Shown here: one piece after another, positions 35,028 through 43,464 of the stretch | Layout: the number at the start of each line of letters is the position of its first letter | Numbering within the stretch: position 1 is the first letter of the stretch | Source: Candidatus Rothia avicola | GTDB lineage: Bacteria; Actinomycetota; Actinomycetes; Actinomycetales; Micrococcaceae | NCBI GenBank assembly: GCA_019115985.1 | Contig: DXCN01000032.1 | Coordinates: 1-64,000, forward strand | Length of the DNA: 64,000 nt | Reading direction: 5' to 3' | The notes under the pieces: generated by a model | What the model saw: only the letters and a program-made list of their open reading frames with translations | Database searches by the model: none | What the model was told of the DNA's origin: nothing | Made by a program: the position numbers and the translations under genes

Positions 35028-35094
35028 ACAACTAGGTGTTATGCATCAATCCCTATGATTCAACTGCTTCGTCAGTTTTAAAGAGGAGTAAATA

Positions 35095-35475
35095 ATGGCT
35101 GATTCAGCTTTGGCTTCAATCCTTTCATGGACCCTGGTAGCGGAATGCCCGATACCTAAAGATATTCCTTCGGTGCTAGCCGACGGTGAAGTGCCTCATG
35201 TGGCTTTTAGCACTGTTCGAGATGCAGCAGTCTTCACGAATAAGAGACTTATTGTCCGCGATGCACAGGGGATGACCGGGAAGAAAGTCGAGATGTACTC
35301 CATTCCTTATTCTTCAATCTATATGTGGTCAAGCGAAAATGCTGGTCGTTTGATGGACCTCAACGCTGAAATTGAACTTTGGACTAAGGCAGGGCATTTC
35401 AAGCTAAACATTGGTAAGAACCTGGACGTTCGAGCAATTGATCGTTTGATAAGCAACTGTGTGCTGGGGGATTAG
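35095..35475 (+). CDS. Bacterial PH-domain protein
   Basis: A 126-residue protein consisting of one bacterial pleckstrin-homology-like domain (bPH_1 type). Markers are the GEVPHVAFSTVRDAAVFTN strand, KRLIVRDAQG, KKVEMYSIPYSSIYMW, and the closing helix VRAIDRLISNCVLGD. There is no signal peptide or membrane helix, so it is cytoplasmic. The start is supported by AAAGAGGAG seven bases upstream. The function of such single-domain proteins is unknown. It is transcribed in the same direction as the excalibur nuclease 120 bases downstream, possibly with it. Confidence 0.85.
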   Translation: MADSALASILSWTLVAECPIPKDIPSVLADGEVPHVAFSTVRDAAVFTNKRLIVRDAQGMTGKKVEMYSIPYSSIYMWSSENAGRLMDLNAEIELWTKAGHFKLNIGKNLDVRAIDRLISNCVLGD

Positions 35476-35597
35476 CTCAGCCCGTACCTGCGGTAATACC
35501 GGGGCTAGGGTGGGCGGCTATCTGACTTGTCTGTTAAGCAAAAACTGAAAATCTTTATGCAAGATACAAATTTGCTCAATGTGTAATGGAGCTAGAC

Positions 35598-36785
35598 GTG
35601 AGGCATCCGAGTAAGAACCTTATCAGAACGGGGAGAGGAAGAAGCGCACCCAAAACTCCCGTTGGTAAGGGCTTACTAGGATGCCTTGGTTGTCTTGGTT
35701 TGATAATTGTTCTTTTTGTGGGATCCGCAGTTATTGCGGGAGTGGTTCAAGCTTTTTCAGGCGGCGGTAGCACTCAACAAGCTGAAACGAGCTCAAGTTC
35801 GGCGTATAACTCGGAGGGTGCAACCCCAACCCCAGCCATTACAGCAGATTCAGATGGGCAAATCTATGATGAGGGAAATGAAGAAAGCATTACCCTTCCG
35901 GGCGAAAACCCTGACTTTGCTGAAAATGCTGTTCCTGCTGTTCCTAACGACACACAGAATGCGCCAGATGCTCAAAAATCACTTGAGAAACTCAACCAGC
36001 TCGAGGTGAAGGGGCGAGCCCCTAAAACCGGATATGACAGAAGCTTATTCGGGAACAGCTGGGTCGATACTGATAAGAATGGGTGCGACACCCGCAATGA
36101 TATGCTCCGCCGTGATCTCGTTGGAACCACGACTAAGCCAGGTACTAGGGGATGTGTTGTACTCAGTGGTAGTCTAAGTGACCCTTATACGGGTAGTCTC
36201 ATCTCCTTTATGCGTGGGAAAGGTACCTCGGAAGCCGTGCAAATTGACCATGTGGTAGCGCTTTCGGACGCTTGGCAGAAGGGCGCACAAAAATTAACTG
36301 AAGAGCAACGTATCGCATTCGCTAATGACCCTATCAATCTGCTGGCAGTAGATGGCCCCACTAATCAGCAGAAAAGTGATGGTGATGCAGCTACCTGGCT
36401 GCCTCCAAAGACTTCATTCCGCTGTGAATATGTATCAAAGCAAATTGATGTCAAAGCAAAATACGGTCTATGGGTTACTGAGGCAGAAAAAGTAGCTATG
36501 ACTGATGTCTTGACATCCCCGGATTGCGGAGCACGGGCTGAGATACCTCAGTCGGAGCCTGCTTATGAGGAACAGGTAGCTCCTGCACCTATTGAAGAAA
36601 GCGCTCCAGCCTATTATGTTCCACCTGTCGAGCAAGCTCCTGTTGTGCCTGAAGCTCCAGTGCAATACTTTAAGAATTGCACTGAAGCCCACAAAGCCGG
36701 GCGCTATGACATTCCTGCTACTGACCCTGCGTACAGACCGGCACTTGATGGTAACAAGGACGGAGTAGCCTGCGAATCAAGGTAG
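35598..36785 (+). CDS. Membrane-anchored HNH (DUF1524-type) nuclease with excalibur domain
   Basis: A probable surface nuclease of about 395 residues. GLLGCLGCLG (about residues 25-34) precedes a membrane helix (35-53), followed by a Ser/Thr/Pro-rich linker. A DUF1524/GmrSD-C-like HNH domain spans about residues 140-310. Its catalytic motif is IDHVVALSDAWQKGA (Asp217-His218) and its second motif is DPINLLAVDGPTNQQKSDGD with WLPP. A Pro/Glu-rich linker and a C-terminal excalibur domain end it (NCTEAHKAGRYDIPATDPAY, NKDGVACESR). GTG at 35598 is preferred because GGAG lies six bases upstream; ATG at 35586 is possible. It is related in architecture to the minus-strand protein at 33930. Extracellular DNA degradation is inferred. 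Confidence 0.85.
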   Translation: MRHPSKNLIRTGRGRSAPKTPVGKGLLGCLGCLGLIIVLFVGSAVIAGVVQAFSGGGSTQQAETSSSSAYNSEGATPTPAITADSDGQIYDEGNEESITLPGENPDFAENAVPAVPNDTQNAPDAQKSLEKLNQLEVKGRAPKTGYDRSLFGNSWVDTDKNGCDTRNDMLRRDLVGTTTKPGTRGCVVLSGSLSDPYTGSLISFMRGKGTSEAVQIDHVVALSDAWQKGAQKLTEEQRIAFANDPINLLAVDGPTNQQKSDGDAATWLPPKTSFRCEYVSKQIDVKAKYGLWVTEAEKVAMTDVLTSPDCGARAEIPQSEPAYEEQVAPAPIEESAPAYYVPPVEQAPVVPEAPVQYFKNCTEAHKAGRYDIPATDPAYRPALDGNKDGVACESR

Positions 36786-36853
36786 CTGGCAGGCCAAGTG
36801 CCTTCTAAGCTTTATTGTGCTGGAGCCTGTATCGTTGCATCGACTTCCAACTA

Positions 36854-37111
36854 GTGGTAGTAACAACGGCTAATACCATCATCGTCAGTACCATCGAGCT
36901 AGCCATCTTCCTTGGGCTTACTAAGCAAGGACTATACGAACGAGGCGAGCTACCACCGGCTGGCTTTATCTCCGTTGGAGGGCGTGAGTGCTGGCTTCCA
37001 GGTACTGCTGAAGACTGGGATAAAACCTATCGGGAAAAGCATGGCGTAGAGCACCCCGCAAGTAAAAACGGAGCTAAGCAGGAACCCACCCACCTGATTG
37101 TGATGGGGTGA
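36854..37111 (+). CDS. Small putative helix-turn-helix protein
   Basis: An 85-residue frame with a MerR/AlpA-excisionase-like helix-turn-helix look: STIELAIFLGLTKQGLYERG, then ELPPAGFISVGGRECWLPGTAEDWDK, where a short wing usually follows. The start is uncertain: the frame opens at a TTG (36815), GTG at 36854 is the best candidate, and no clear ribosome binding site is visible. The composition is A+T-rich like its neighbours. It could be a remnant excisionase or a small regulator of the preceding genes. Confidence 0.45.
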   Translation: MVVTTANTIIVSTIELAIFLGLTKQGLYERGELPPAGFISVGGRECWLPGTAEDWDKTYREKHGVEHPASKNGAKQEPTHLIVMG

Positions 37112-37154
37112 AATCTAGATTTTCAGCGCGAGTAGGGCCCTCATATCAACAAAA

Positions 37155-37183
37155 AACCCTCTCCTGCCAACGGGAGAGGGTTT
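37155..37183 (-). terminator. Intrinsic terminator of tRNA-Leu
   Basis: Stem of AAACCCTCTCC type with its complement; on the minus strand it is followed by TTTTTTGTTG, placing it directly after the tRNA gene. Confidence 0.8.
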
Positions 37184-37207
37184 GTATCGCTCTGATTAGG
37201 CGTTTTA

Positions 37208-37290
37208 TGGTGCCCAAGGTGGGACTCGAACCCACACTCCGAGGAACCGCATTTTGAGTGCGGCGCGTCTGCCAATTCCGCCACTTGGGC
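37208..37290 (-). tRNA. tRNA-Leu (anticodon CAA)
   Basis: The minus strand reads a full 83-base class II tRNA. The acceptor stem is GCCCAAG/CTTGGGC. The D-arm contains GGAATTGGCAGACGC, and the anticodon stem CCGCA/TGCGG has loop CTCAAAA (anticodon CAA). A variable arm follows, then the T-arm GTGGGTTCGAGTCCCAC, and the terminal CCA is encoded. CAA decodes UUG leucine codons. Confidence 0.96.
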
Positions 37291-37498
37291 AAGTGCGAAA
37301 GCTCTTCTACAATACACGGTTCTGCCCGCTAAAAGCCAATCGGAGCTCACCCTAGAAGAAAAGCCCCAAGCCCTACTATGATAGGAACCGAAGAGGGTAC
37401 GCACCGTCACCCATTGCATGCACGCCCACAAGGTTGTGCGCGTGCGAAAATAGAGAGCGAACCTCAACTAAACGCTGAAAAGACCTAAGGAGCAGGGT

Positions 37499-38113
37499 AT
37501 GTCAGAGCAGACCACCCAGGAGCCCGAGAAGCACGATCAGCAGCCCGCACGCACCGTCGTCGTCGCTGAAGACGAGGCACTGATTCGCCTCGACATCGTC
37601 GAAATCCTCAAAGACCAGGGCTTCAACGTCATCGCCGAAACCGACAACGGCAAAAAGGCTGTAGAACTGGCTGAAGAGCACCGCCCCGACCTGGTGCTCA
37701 TGGACGTCAACATGCCCATCATGGACGGCATCGAAGCAGCCGGCCAAATCAGCGAGCAGCAGCTGGCGCCGGTCGTCCTACTCACCGCCTTCAGCCAGAA
37801 AGAACTGGTAGACCGCGCCACCGAAGCAGGCGCCATGGCCTACGTGGTCAAGCCCTTCACCCCCAACGACCTGATTCCCGCCATCGAGGTGGCAATTAGC
37901 CGCTACGAGCAGATTCGTGCCCTCCAGGACGAAGTCACCAGCATCAAGGAACAGTTCGAGACCCGCAAGCTGGTTGACCGAGCTAAGTCCCTGCTGATGA
38001 CCAAGATGGGCCTGAGCGAGCCCGAGGCCTTCCGCTGGATTCAAAAGACCTCCATGGACCGCCGCCTCTCCATGCGCGAGGTCGCCGAAACCATCGTCAA
38101 GCAGGTCCAGTAG
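37499..38113 (+). CDS. pdtaR: ANTAR-domain response regulator PdtaR
   Basis: A two-component response regulator that acts on RNA rather than DNA. The 204-residue product has an N-terminal receiver domain with the acidic pocket VVAEDEALIR, phosphoacceptor Asp69 in LVLMDVNMP and the conserved lysine in YVVKPF. A coiled linker and a C-terminal ANTAR domain follow (about 145-200, LLMTKMGLSEPEAFRWIQKT), which binds paired hexaloop hairpins and prevents termination. The expected partner kinase (PdtaS) is not in the window. Its position upstream of polA and rpsA is conserved with Mycobacterium. Confidence 0.93.
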   Translation: MSEQTTQEPEKHDQQPARTVVVAEDEALIRLDIVEILKDQGFNVIAETDNGKKAVELAEEHRPDLVLMDVNMPIMDGIEAAGQISEQQLAPVVLLTAFSQKELVDRATEAGAMAYVVKPFTPNDLIPAIEVAISRYEQIRALQDEVTSIKEQFETRKLVDRAKSLLMTKMGLSEPEAFRWIQKTSMDRRLSMREVAETIVKQVQ

Positions 38114-38135
38114 GGTAGCATCCCCTAGCCTGTAA

Positions 38136-38172
38136 CAAAGCCCGCCCCAGCGTATTGCTGGAGCGGGCTTTG
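38136..38172 (+). terminator. Intrinsic terminator after pdtaR
   Basis: Stem CAAAGCCCGC plus CCAGC paired with GCTGG plus GCGGGCTTTG. Confidence 0.85.
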
Positions 38173-38185
38173 CTGTATTCAAAAG

Positions 38186-38227
38186 AAGGGGGCGGACGCC
38201 TGCGGTGGGGTAGGCGTCCGCCCCCTT
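38186..38227. terminator. Bidirectional hairpin built from an inverted GCGTCCGC pair
   Basis: The 15-bp arms AAGGGGGCGGACGCC (38186-38200) and GGCGTCCGCCCCCTT (38213-38227) are perfect complements. Each contains the 8-mer that recurs about 30 times in this window. It lies between pdtaR and the converging small membrane gene, nine bases from the latter's stop. Confidence 0.8.
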
Positions 38228-38235
38228 ACGGGGTG

Positions 38236-38406
38236 CTAGAGGGCGTCCTTATGGTCGCTCTTCGTTCCGATACCCCAGAGGGTGATAGCCGCACTTACCG
38301 TGACAGCCGCCCACCAGAGGCCGCCCTGGCTCAGGGCCGTCACCGTGAAGATGAGGGTCAGTACCAGGAAGATATTGCCGATGAGTTTGCGGCGTGCTGG
38401 GGTCAT
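38236..38406 (-). CDS. Small membrane protein, 56 residues, downstream of the symporter
   Basis: A short gene with a clear ribosome binding site (GAAAGG, eight bases before ATG). The product begins MTPARRKLIGNIFLVLTLI and has two hydrophobic segments (about residues 9-25 and 29-45) with a charged tail ending GTKSDHKDAL. The basic N-terminus predicts a cytoplasmic start. It begins 25 bases after the symporter stop on the same strand and ends just before a terminator, so it is the second gene of that transcript. No family was recognised; it might be a small partner of the transporter. Confidence 0.65.
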   Translation of the reverse strand: MTPARRKLIGNIFLVLTLIFTVTALSQGGLWWAAVTVSAAITLWGIGTKSDHKDAL

Positions 38407-38430
38407 GGTGGGCCTTTCGTGAACTGGAGG

Positions 38431-39699
38431 TTAGTGGGCTGCTGCCAGGCCGCCGTCGCGCTCCTGGGCTTCGGGCAGGCCCTCCTCGTCCGCTCCGGTT
38501 GCCTTGGCAACGCGCTCAGTCAGCGCGGCGATAGCGGCATCACCGGTGACGTTGGTGGCGGTGCCGAAGGAGTCCTGGGCCAGGTAGAGGGCAATCATCA
38601 GGGCGACCATGGACTCGTCGAAACCCAGCATGGATTGGAGCAGGCCGATAGCGGTCATTACCGCGCCGCCGGGCACGCCAGGGGCTGCAACCATCATGAG
38701 GCCCAGAACCAGAACCACGGGAATCATAGCGCTAAAGCTCAGGGAGCCGCTAGCCATGTAGACCACGGCCACCGCGCAGGAGGTAATAGTGATCATGGAG
38801 CCTGAGAGGTGGATGGTGGCGCAGAGGGGGATAGCGAAGTCAGCGATCTTGCCCCTAATACCCACCTTCTTAGCGGACGCCACGGTCACGGGGATGGTGG
38901 CGGCTGATGACTGGGTGCCAATAGCGGTGAAGTAGGCAGGCAACATGCCGCGCAGCATGGTGATGGGGTTGCGCTTGGAGACAGTGCCGGCAACGGTGTA
39001 CTGGATGGCCAGCATGACCCAGTGCAGCAGAATAACCATGGTGAAGACTTTGCCGAAGACCGCAAGAATCTGGCCGACCTGCCCTGCCATGGTCATGTTG
39101 GCAAAGACACCGACGATGTGGACGGGCAGCAGAGGGATGATGACGTAGCCCAGGAGCTTTTCGATGATGGTCTGGAAGTCCTGGAAGAGGTTTAGCATGT
39201 TCGTGCTGTTCAGGGCTGTGATGCCCAGGCCCATGATGAAGGCCAGGATCAGGGCGCTCATGACCGACATGATGGGGTCAAGGGTAAATTCCAGGTAGCC
39301 GGCTGAGAGGGCTTCTTCGGGGTTTTCGAAGGCGGTGAGCTGCTGGCCCTGGAGGATGATGGGGTAGAGGAAGTGGGCCACGGTCACGGCAAGGAAGCCC
39401 GCTGTGACGGAGGAGGTGTAGGCCAGGCCAACGGTGGTGCCCAGTAGCTTACCTGCGCCCTTGGCCAGTGAGCCGATGCCGGGCACGATAAAGCCGATGA
39501 TAATTAGCGGGATCGCGAAGCTCAGGAAGGCACTAAAAATAGTGGAAAAGGAGACAAAGAGCTGAACGATGAAGTCCTTGGGAATTGCGGTTCCCAGGGC
39601 ATCGTTGATGCTGGAGATAAGGCCGGGGGTGAAGGCGCCGATGAGGATACCGCCGATGATGGCGACGATAATCCACACGAGCAGAGGAATCTTCTTCAT
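38431..39699 (-). CDS. Dicarboxylate/amino acid:cation symporter (DAACS family)
   Basis: A sodium- or proton-coupled uptake carrier for glutamate, aspartate or C4-dicarboxylates. The 422-residue protein has about eight membrane helices and two re-entrant loops. Typical blocks are GTQSSAATIPVTVASAKKVG (the serine-rich HP1 loop), HLSGSMITITSCAVAV, and MIALYLAQDSFGTATNVTGD with the conserved NVxGD motif near the end. A short acidic C-terminal tail follows. It heads a two-gene transcript with the 56-residue membrane protein. The exact substrate is not determined. Confidence 0.9.
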   Translation of the reverse strand: MKKIPLLVWIIVAIIGGILIGAFTPGLISSINDALGTAIPKDFIVQLFVSFSTIFSAFLSFAIPLIIIGFIVPGIGSLAKGAGKLLGTTVGLAYTSSVTAGFLAVTVAHFLYPIILQGQQLTAFENPEEALSAGYLEFTLDPIMSVMSALILAFIMGLGITALNSTNMLNLFQDFQTIIEKLLGYVIIPLLPVHIVGVFANMTMAGQVGQILAVFGKVFTMVILLHWVMLAIQYTVAGTVSKRNPITMLRGMLPAYFTAIGTQSSAATIPVTVASAKKVGIRGKIADFAIPLCATIHLSGSMITITSCAVAVVYMASGSLSFSAMIPVVLVLGLMMVAAPGVPGGAVMTAIGLLQSMLGFDESMVALMIALYLAQDSFGTATNVTGDAAIAALTERVAKATGADEEGLPEAQERDGGLAAAH

Positions 39700-39807
39700 G
39701 GGCTTCCTTGGTGTTGTGTGATCTTGTGTGTGTTTACACGGACTGCCAGTTTATCAGGGGGCAGCCAAAGGCGTCCGGAGATAAGGGAGGAGGAGCGAAG
39801 GCTAAGG

Positions 39808-40236
39808 TTAGGGAAGGTTGATAATATTATTGGTGATGCGGGCGGTAGCAATGAGCTTGCCTGCCTCGTCGGTGATATCAATGGCGTGGACGCAGACGGT
39901 GCGGCCCAGCTTGACCGCCCGGCAGGTCGCGGTGACGGTGCCGGAACGAATCGGGCGCAGGTGGGTGATGTTCAAGTCAACGCCCACAGCAGCCTTCTTC
40001 TGCTCGGCCACCGAAAGAAAAGCGGAGATAGACCCCAGGGTTTCTGCCAGGACGGCAGAGGCACCCCCGTGGAGCAGGCCCACCGGCTGGGTGTTGCCCT
40101 CCACCGGCATGGTGGCGACGGTTAGTTCGGGGGAAGCTTCGAGAATCGTGATACCCAGCTTCTGTGCCAGGGCCCCTGCCCCTAGTCGTTCAAGTATCTG
40201 CTGGTAGCGGGCGTCCTGCTCCTGGGGCTCGATCAT
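39808..40236 (-). CDS. PaaI-family hotdog-fold thioesterase
   Basis: A 142-residue acyl-CoA thioesterase-like protein. The hotdog active-site region reads PVGLLHGGASAVLAETLGS, with the HGG motif and the downstream acidic catalytic residue. GVDLNITHLRPIRSGTVTATC and the closing strand block complete the PaaI/YbgC-like pattern. An aromatic thioesterase function is inferred from the family only. AAGGAG precedes the ATG. It is divergent from polA with a gap of about 80 bases that includes a GTCTGCC/GGCAGAC hairpin (40266-40296). Confidence 0.88.
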   Translation of the reverse strand: MIEPQEQDARYQQILERLGAGALAQKLGITILEASPELTVATMPVEGNTQPVGLLHGGASAVLAETLGSISAFLSVAEQKKAAVGVDLNITHLRPIRSGTVTATCRAVKLGRTVCVHAIDITDEAGKLIATARITNNIINLP

Positions 40237-40314
40237 GGGTGCTCCTTAGAAAATAGGGGGAGATTGTCTGCCTTCAATCGTAGGGCAGGGGCAGACGGTA
40301 GGATGGTAGGCGTG

Positions 40315-43134
40315 ATGACTAGACCTGAAACTTCTGCACCTGTACCCGGTAAGCTCATGCTCATTGACGGGCATTCCCTGGCTTTCCGTTCTTTCTACGG
40401 CACCCCGGTGGATGTCTTTGTAAATGCTGAGGGCCAGCACACCAATGCGGTTCATGGCTTCCTCTCAACCTTGATTTCTCTGATTAAAAATGAGCAGCCC
40501 AGCCACATTATTGTGGCCTTTGACCTCTCAGGCGGAACCTTCCGCACCGAGGAATACGGTGAGTATAAGGGTGGGCGTAATGAAACCCCGCAGGAGTTCT
40601 TTGGTCAGATTGAGCTGATTCAGAAGGCCCTGGCGGCCCTGAATATTCCTTCGGTGACCCTGCCGCGCTATGAGGCTGACGATATTGTCGCTACCTACAC
40701 CCGTCAGGGGCGGGAGGCTGGCTTTGAGGTGCAGATTGTGTCGGGTGACCGCGATGCCTTCCAGCTGGTGACCGATACCGTTACTGTGCTGTACCCGGTC
40801 ACGACCGGCCCTACCAAGGGTATCCGCTATATGACCCCGGCTGCCGTCGAGGAAAAGTATAAGGTTGCACCTCATCTTTACCCCGATCTTGCTGCCCTTA
40901 CCGGCGAACAGGCGGACAACCTGCCGGGCGTGCCTGGCGTAGGCCCGGGCTTTGCCGCCAAATGGATTAACGAATACGGCGACCTCAAGGGCGTGCTGGC
41001 CAACGCAGAGAAGATTAAGGGTAAGAAGGGTGAGGCCCTGCGTGAGCATATCGACGACGTGCTACGTAACCGCCGCCTCAACCGCCTGGTGGATGACCTT
41101 GACCTGTCGGTGACCCTCGATGATGCCGAGGGCTACGGCCCTAATACTGAGGAGTTAGAAGAGCTCTTTGACTACCTAGAGTTCAATTCCATTCGCAAGC
41201 GCGTCGCCGAGCTCTTTGAGGGCATGGGGCAATCTACACCTGCGGTTGAGATTGATATTGAAACGGTTGAGACCATCATCAGCGTGGACGCCCTCACCGC
41301 CTTCCTGGCAGCTGCCCCCGAAGCGCTCGCGGCGGTTGAGCGGTCGGTTGAAGTACCTGAACGCCTGGCGCAGGCCATCACCCTCTGGCCTGTGGTTGAT
41401 GAGCAGGCCGGTGAAAAGGGGCTGGCCCACGGCCAGGCCCTGCACGGCCTCCTGCTGGTCGCCGGTGCCCGCGCAGCCTACCTCGATTTTGAGAAGCAGG
41501 CGGACGGCGTCCGCGCGGCTCTGCGCGACTGGCTGGGGGACGCGTCCGCCCCCAAAATTACCTTCGATGTTAAGCAGAACTTTAAGTCGCTAGCCGCCTA
41601 CGACCTGCCCCTAGTGGGCGTCATTGAAGACCCGGTGCTCTCTTCCTACGTCTGTGGCTTTATCCCCACCGCCCGTCGCCGCGGTCACCGCGAGATGCTC
41701 GAAGACCTCACCCGCGACTACCTGGGGCAGACCTATCCGGCCGCCCCCGAACAGGAAGACCAGGGGGAGCTCTTCTCGCTCGAACCTGCTGTCGATACCG
41801 ACTACCAGGCCCTTGCCGCCCGCCATGTACAAGAATTGGCCTACGCCCTACACCTTGACCTAGTTGCCAAAAACCAGCTCGGCCTCTACGAAGAAATTGA
41901 GCTGCCAGCTGCGTCCGCCCTGGCCCGCATGGAAATCGCCGGTGTAGCAATCGACGCCAGCGCCATCTCGGAGCTCAAGGGCTACTACGGTGAACACGTC
42001 ACCCGCGCCACCGAAGAGGCCTACGAAATTCTGGGCCACGAGGTCAACCTTTCGTCCCCCAAGCAGCTACAGGGCGTCCTCTTCGACGAGCTGGGCCTGC
42101 CGACCACCCGCAAGCTCAAGAGCGGCTACTCCACCGATGCCGACTCGCTCTCAGGAATCCTCGGCCAGGTAGACCCCGAGAGTCAGGGGGCCTCCTTCCT
42201 AGGCGAGCTGCAAACCTACCGCGACTACACCAAGCTCAAGCAGACCGTTGAGGGGCTGGGTAAGGCAACCGCCGCGGACGGCCGCATCCACACCACCTAC
42301 CAGCAGAACGTCGCAGCTACCGGTCGCCTCTCATCAACCGACCCCAACCTGCAGAACATCCCGATTCGCACCGAAGAAGGCCGCAAGATCCGCGACGCCT
42401 TTGTCGTCGCCCCCGAGCCGGTTGACGGCACCGACTACACCACCCTGCTGACCGCCGACTACTCCCAGATCGAAATGCGTATCATGGTGCACCTGTCGGA
42501 CGATGAAGACCTCATCGCCGCTTACCAGGCGGGGGAGGACCTGCACCGCTTCGTCGGCTCAGAGGTGTTTGGGGTAGCGCCAGAAGACGTGACCCCCGAG
42601 ATGCGCTCTAAAGTCAAGGCCATGAGCTACGGCCTTGCCTACGGCCTCTCACCCTTCGGCCTATCAAAGCAGCTAGGAATCAGTGTGGACGAAGCGACCA
42701 GCCTGCGCACCAACTACTTCCAGCGCTTCGGTAAGGTCGGCAGGTTCCTGCGCTCCATCGTGCGCGAGGCCCACAAGACCGGCTATACCGAGACCATGTT
42801 TGGCCGCCGTCGCGCCCTGCCCGACCTGGCCTCGTCCAACCGTCAGCGCCGTGAAGCTGCCGAACGTGCAGCCCTCAACTCACCCATTCAGGGAACTGCC
42901 GCCGACATCATCAAAATCGCCATGATCAACATCGACGAGCGCCTTCGTCGCGAAAACCTCGCCAGCCGCATGCTCCTGCAAGTGCATGACGAACTGATTC
43001 TCGAAGTTGCCGCGGGTGAAGAAAAGCTCGCCGAGGCCATCCTGGTTGAGGAAATGAGCGGGGCAGCCTCCCTGCGTGTCCCCCTGGACGTCCAGGTCGG
43101 CTGGGGCCGCTCCTGGCACGAGGCAGGGCACTAG
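40315..43134 (+). CDS. polA: DNA polymerase I
   Basis: Repair and Okazaki-fragment polymerase of about 939 residues. The N-terminal 5'-3' flap nuclease domain is complete (LIDGHSLAFRSFYG, RYEADDIVATYTRQG, SGDRDAFQLV). The central 3'-5' exonuclease domain is present in outline but the catalytic DxE motif is not seen, as in other actinobacterial PolA, so proofreading is probably absent. The polymerase domain has DPNLQNIPIRTEEGRKIRDAF, motif A TADYSQIEMRIM, the O-helix region RSKVKAMSYGLAYG and motif C LQVHDELILEV. Start choices are close together (40303, 40315). The polA-rpsA order is conserved in Actinobacteria. Confidence 0.96.
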   Translation: MTRPETSAPVPGKLMLIDGHSLAFRSFYGTPVDVFVNAEGQHTNAVHGFLSTLISLIKNEQPSHIIVAFDLSGGTFRTEEYGEYKGGRNETPQEFFGQIELIQKALAALNIPSVTLPRYEADDIVATYTRQGREAGFEVQIVSGDRDAFQLVTDTVTVLYPVTTGPTKGIRYMTPAAVEEKYKVAPHLYPDLAALTGEQADNLPGVPGVGPGFAAKWINEYGDLKGVLANAEKIKGKKGEALREHIDDVLRNRRLNRLVDDLDLSVTLDDAEGYGPNTEELEELFDYLEFNSIRKRVAELFEGMGQSTPAVEIDIETVETIISVDALTAFLAAAPEALAAVERSVEVPERLAQAITLWPVVDEQAGEKGLAHGQALHGLLLVAGARAAYLDFEKQADGVRAALRDWLGDASAPKITFDVKQNFKSLAAYDLPLVGVIEDPVLSSYVCGFIPTARRRGHREMLEDLTRDYLGQTYPAAPEQEDQGELFSLEPAVDTDYQALAARHVQELAYALHLDLVAKNQLGLYEEIELPAASALARMEIAGVAIDASAISELKGYYGEHVTRATEEAYEILGHEVNLSSPKQLQGVLFDELGLPTTRKLKSGYSTDADSLSGILGQVDPESQGASFLGELQTYRDYTKLKQTVEGLGKATAADGRIHTTYQQNVAATGRLSSTDPNLQNIPIRTEEGRKIRDAFVVAPEPVDGTDYTTLLTADYSQIEMRIMVHLSDDEDLIAAYQAGEDLHRFVGSEVFGVAPEDVTPEMRSKVKAMSYGLAYGLSPFGLSKQLGISVDEATSLRTNYFQRFGKVGRFLRSIVREAHKTGYTETMFGRRRALPDLASSNRQRREAAERAALNSPIQGTAADIIKIAMINIDERLRRENLASRMLLQVHDELILEVAAGEEKLAEAILVEEMSGAASLRVPLDVQVGWGRSWHEAGH

Positions 43135-43244
43135 CAGGGTGGACATAAGGCGTGCGGACGCCGGTGCAACACACCCGAGCGCGGGTTAAGACCAACATCA
43201 CCCCACTTTCCCGTGAACACGCGGTGAAAACGCCCACCAAACCA

Positions 43245-43273
43245 TTGACCGGCACCCGCACGCGCCCTAGACT
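43245..43273 (+). promoter_or_regulatory. Probable rpsA promoter
   Basis: -35 TTGACC (43245-43250), 17-base spacer, -10 TAGACT (43268-43273): the best sigma-70-type promoter in the polA-rpsA gap. Confidence 0.7.
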
Positions 43274-43279
43274 TGAACC

Positions 43280-43464
43280 TGTGCGTGTACAGTGCTCGCT
43301 TTGGCGCGCGCCGCACCCGCACACAACATTGTCCGTATCAACGCTCAATACAGAGAACCATGCGGACCTTACCCCGCCCACAGCCACAAGCTACACCGGC
43401 GGGACCCGGTAAGGCCTTGCCTGTATTGACCTAGAAAACTATCCATATTGGAGCCCTACTCTCT
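43280..43464 (+). promoter_or_regulatory. rpsA leader RNA
   Basis: About 185 untranslated bases between the promoter and the rpsA ATG. The most evident structure pairs CCTTACC...CCGCC (around 43369-43382) with GGCGG...GGTAAGG (around 43399-43415). A second region around 43280-43325 is rich in GTGTGC/GCACAC-type complementarity. It may be an S1 autoregulatory leader, inferred by analogy with other rpsA genes. Confidence 0.45.
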
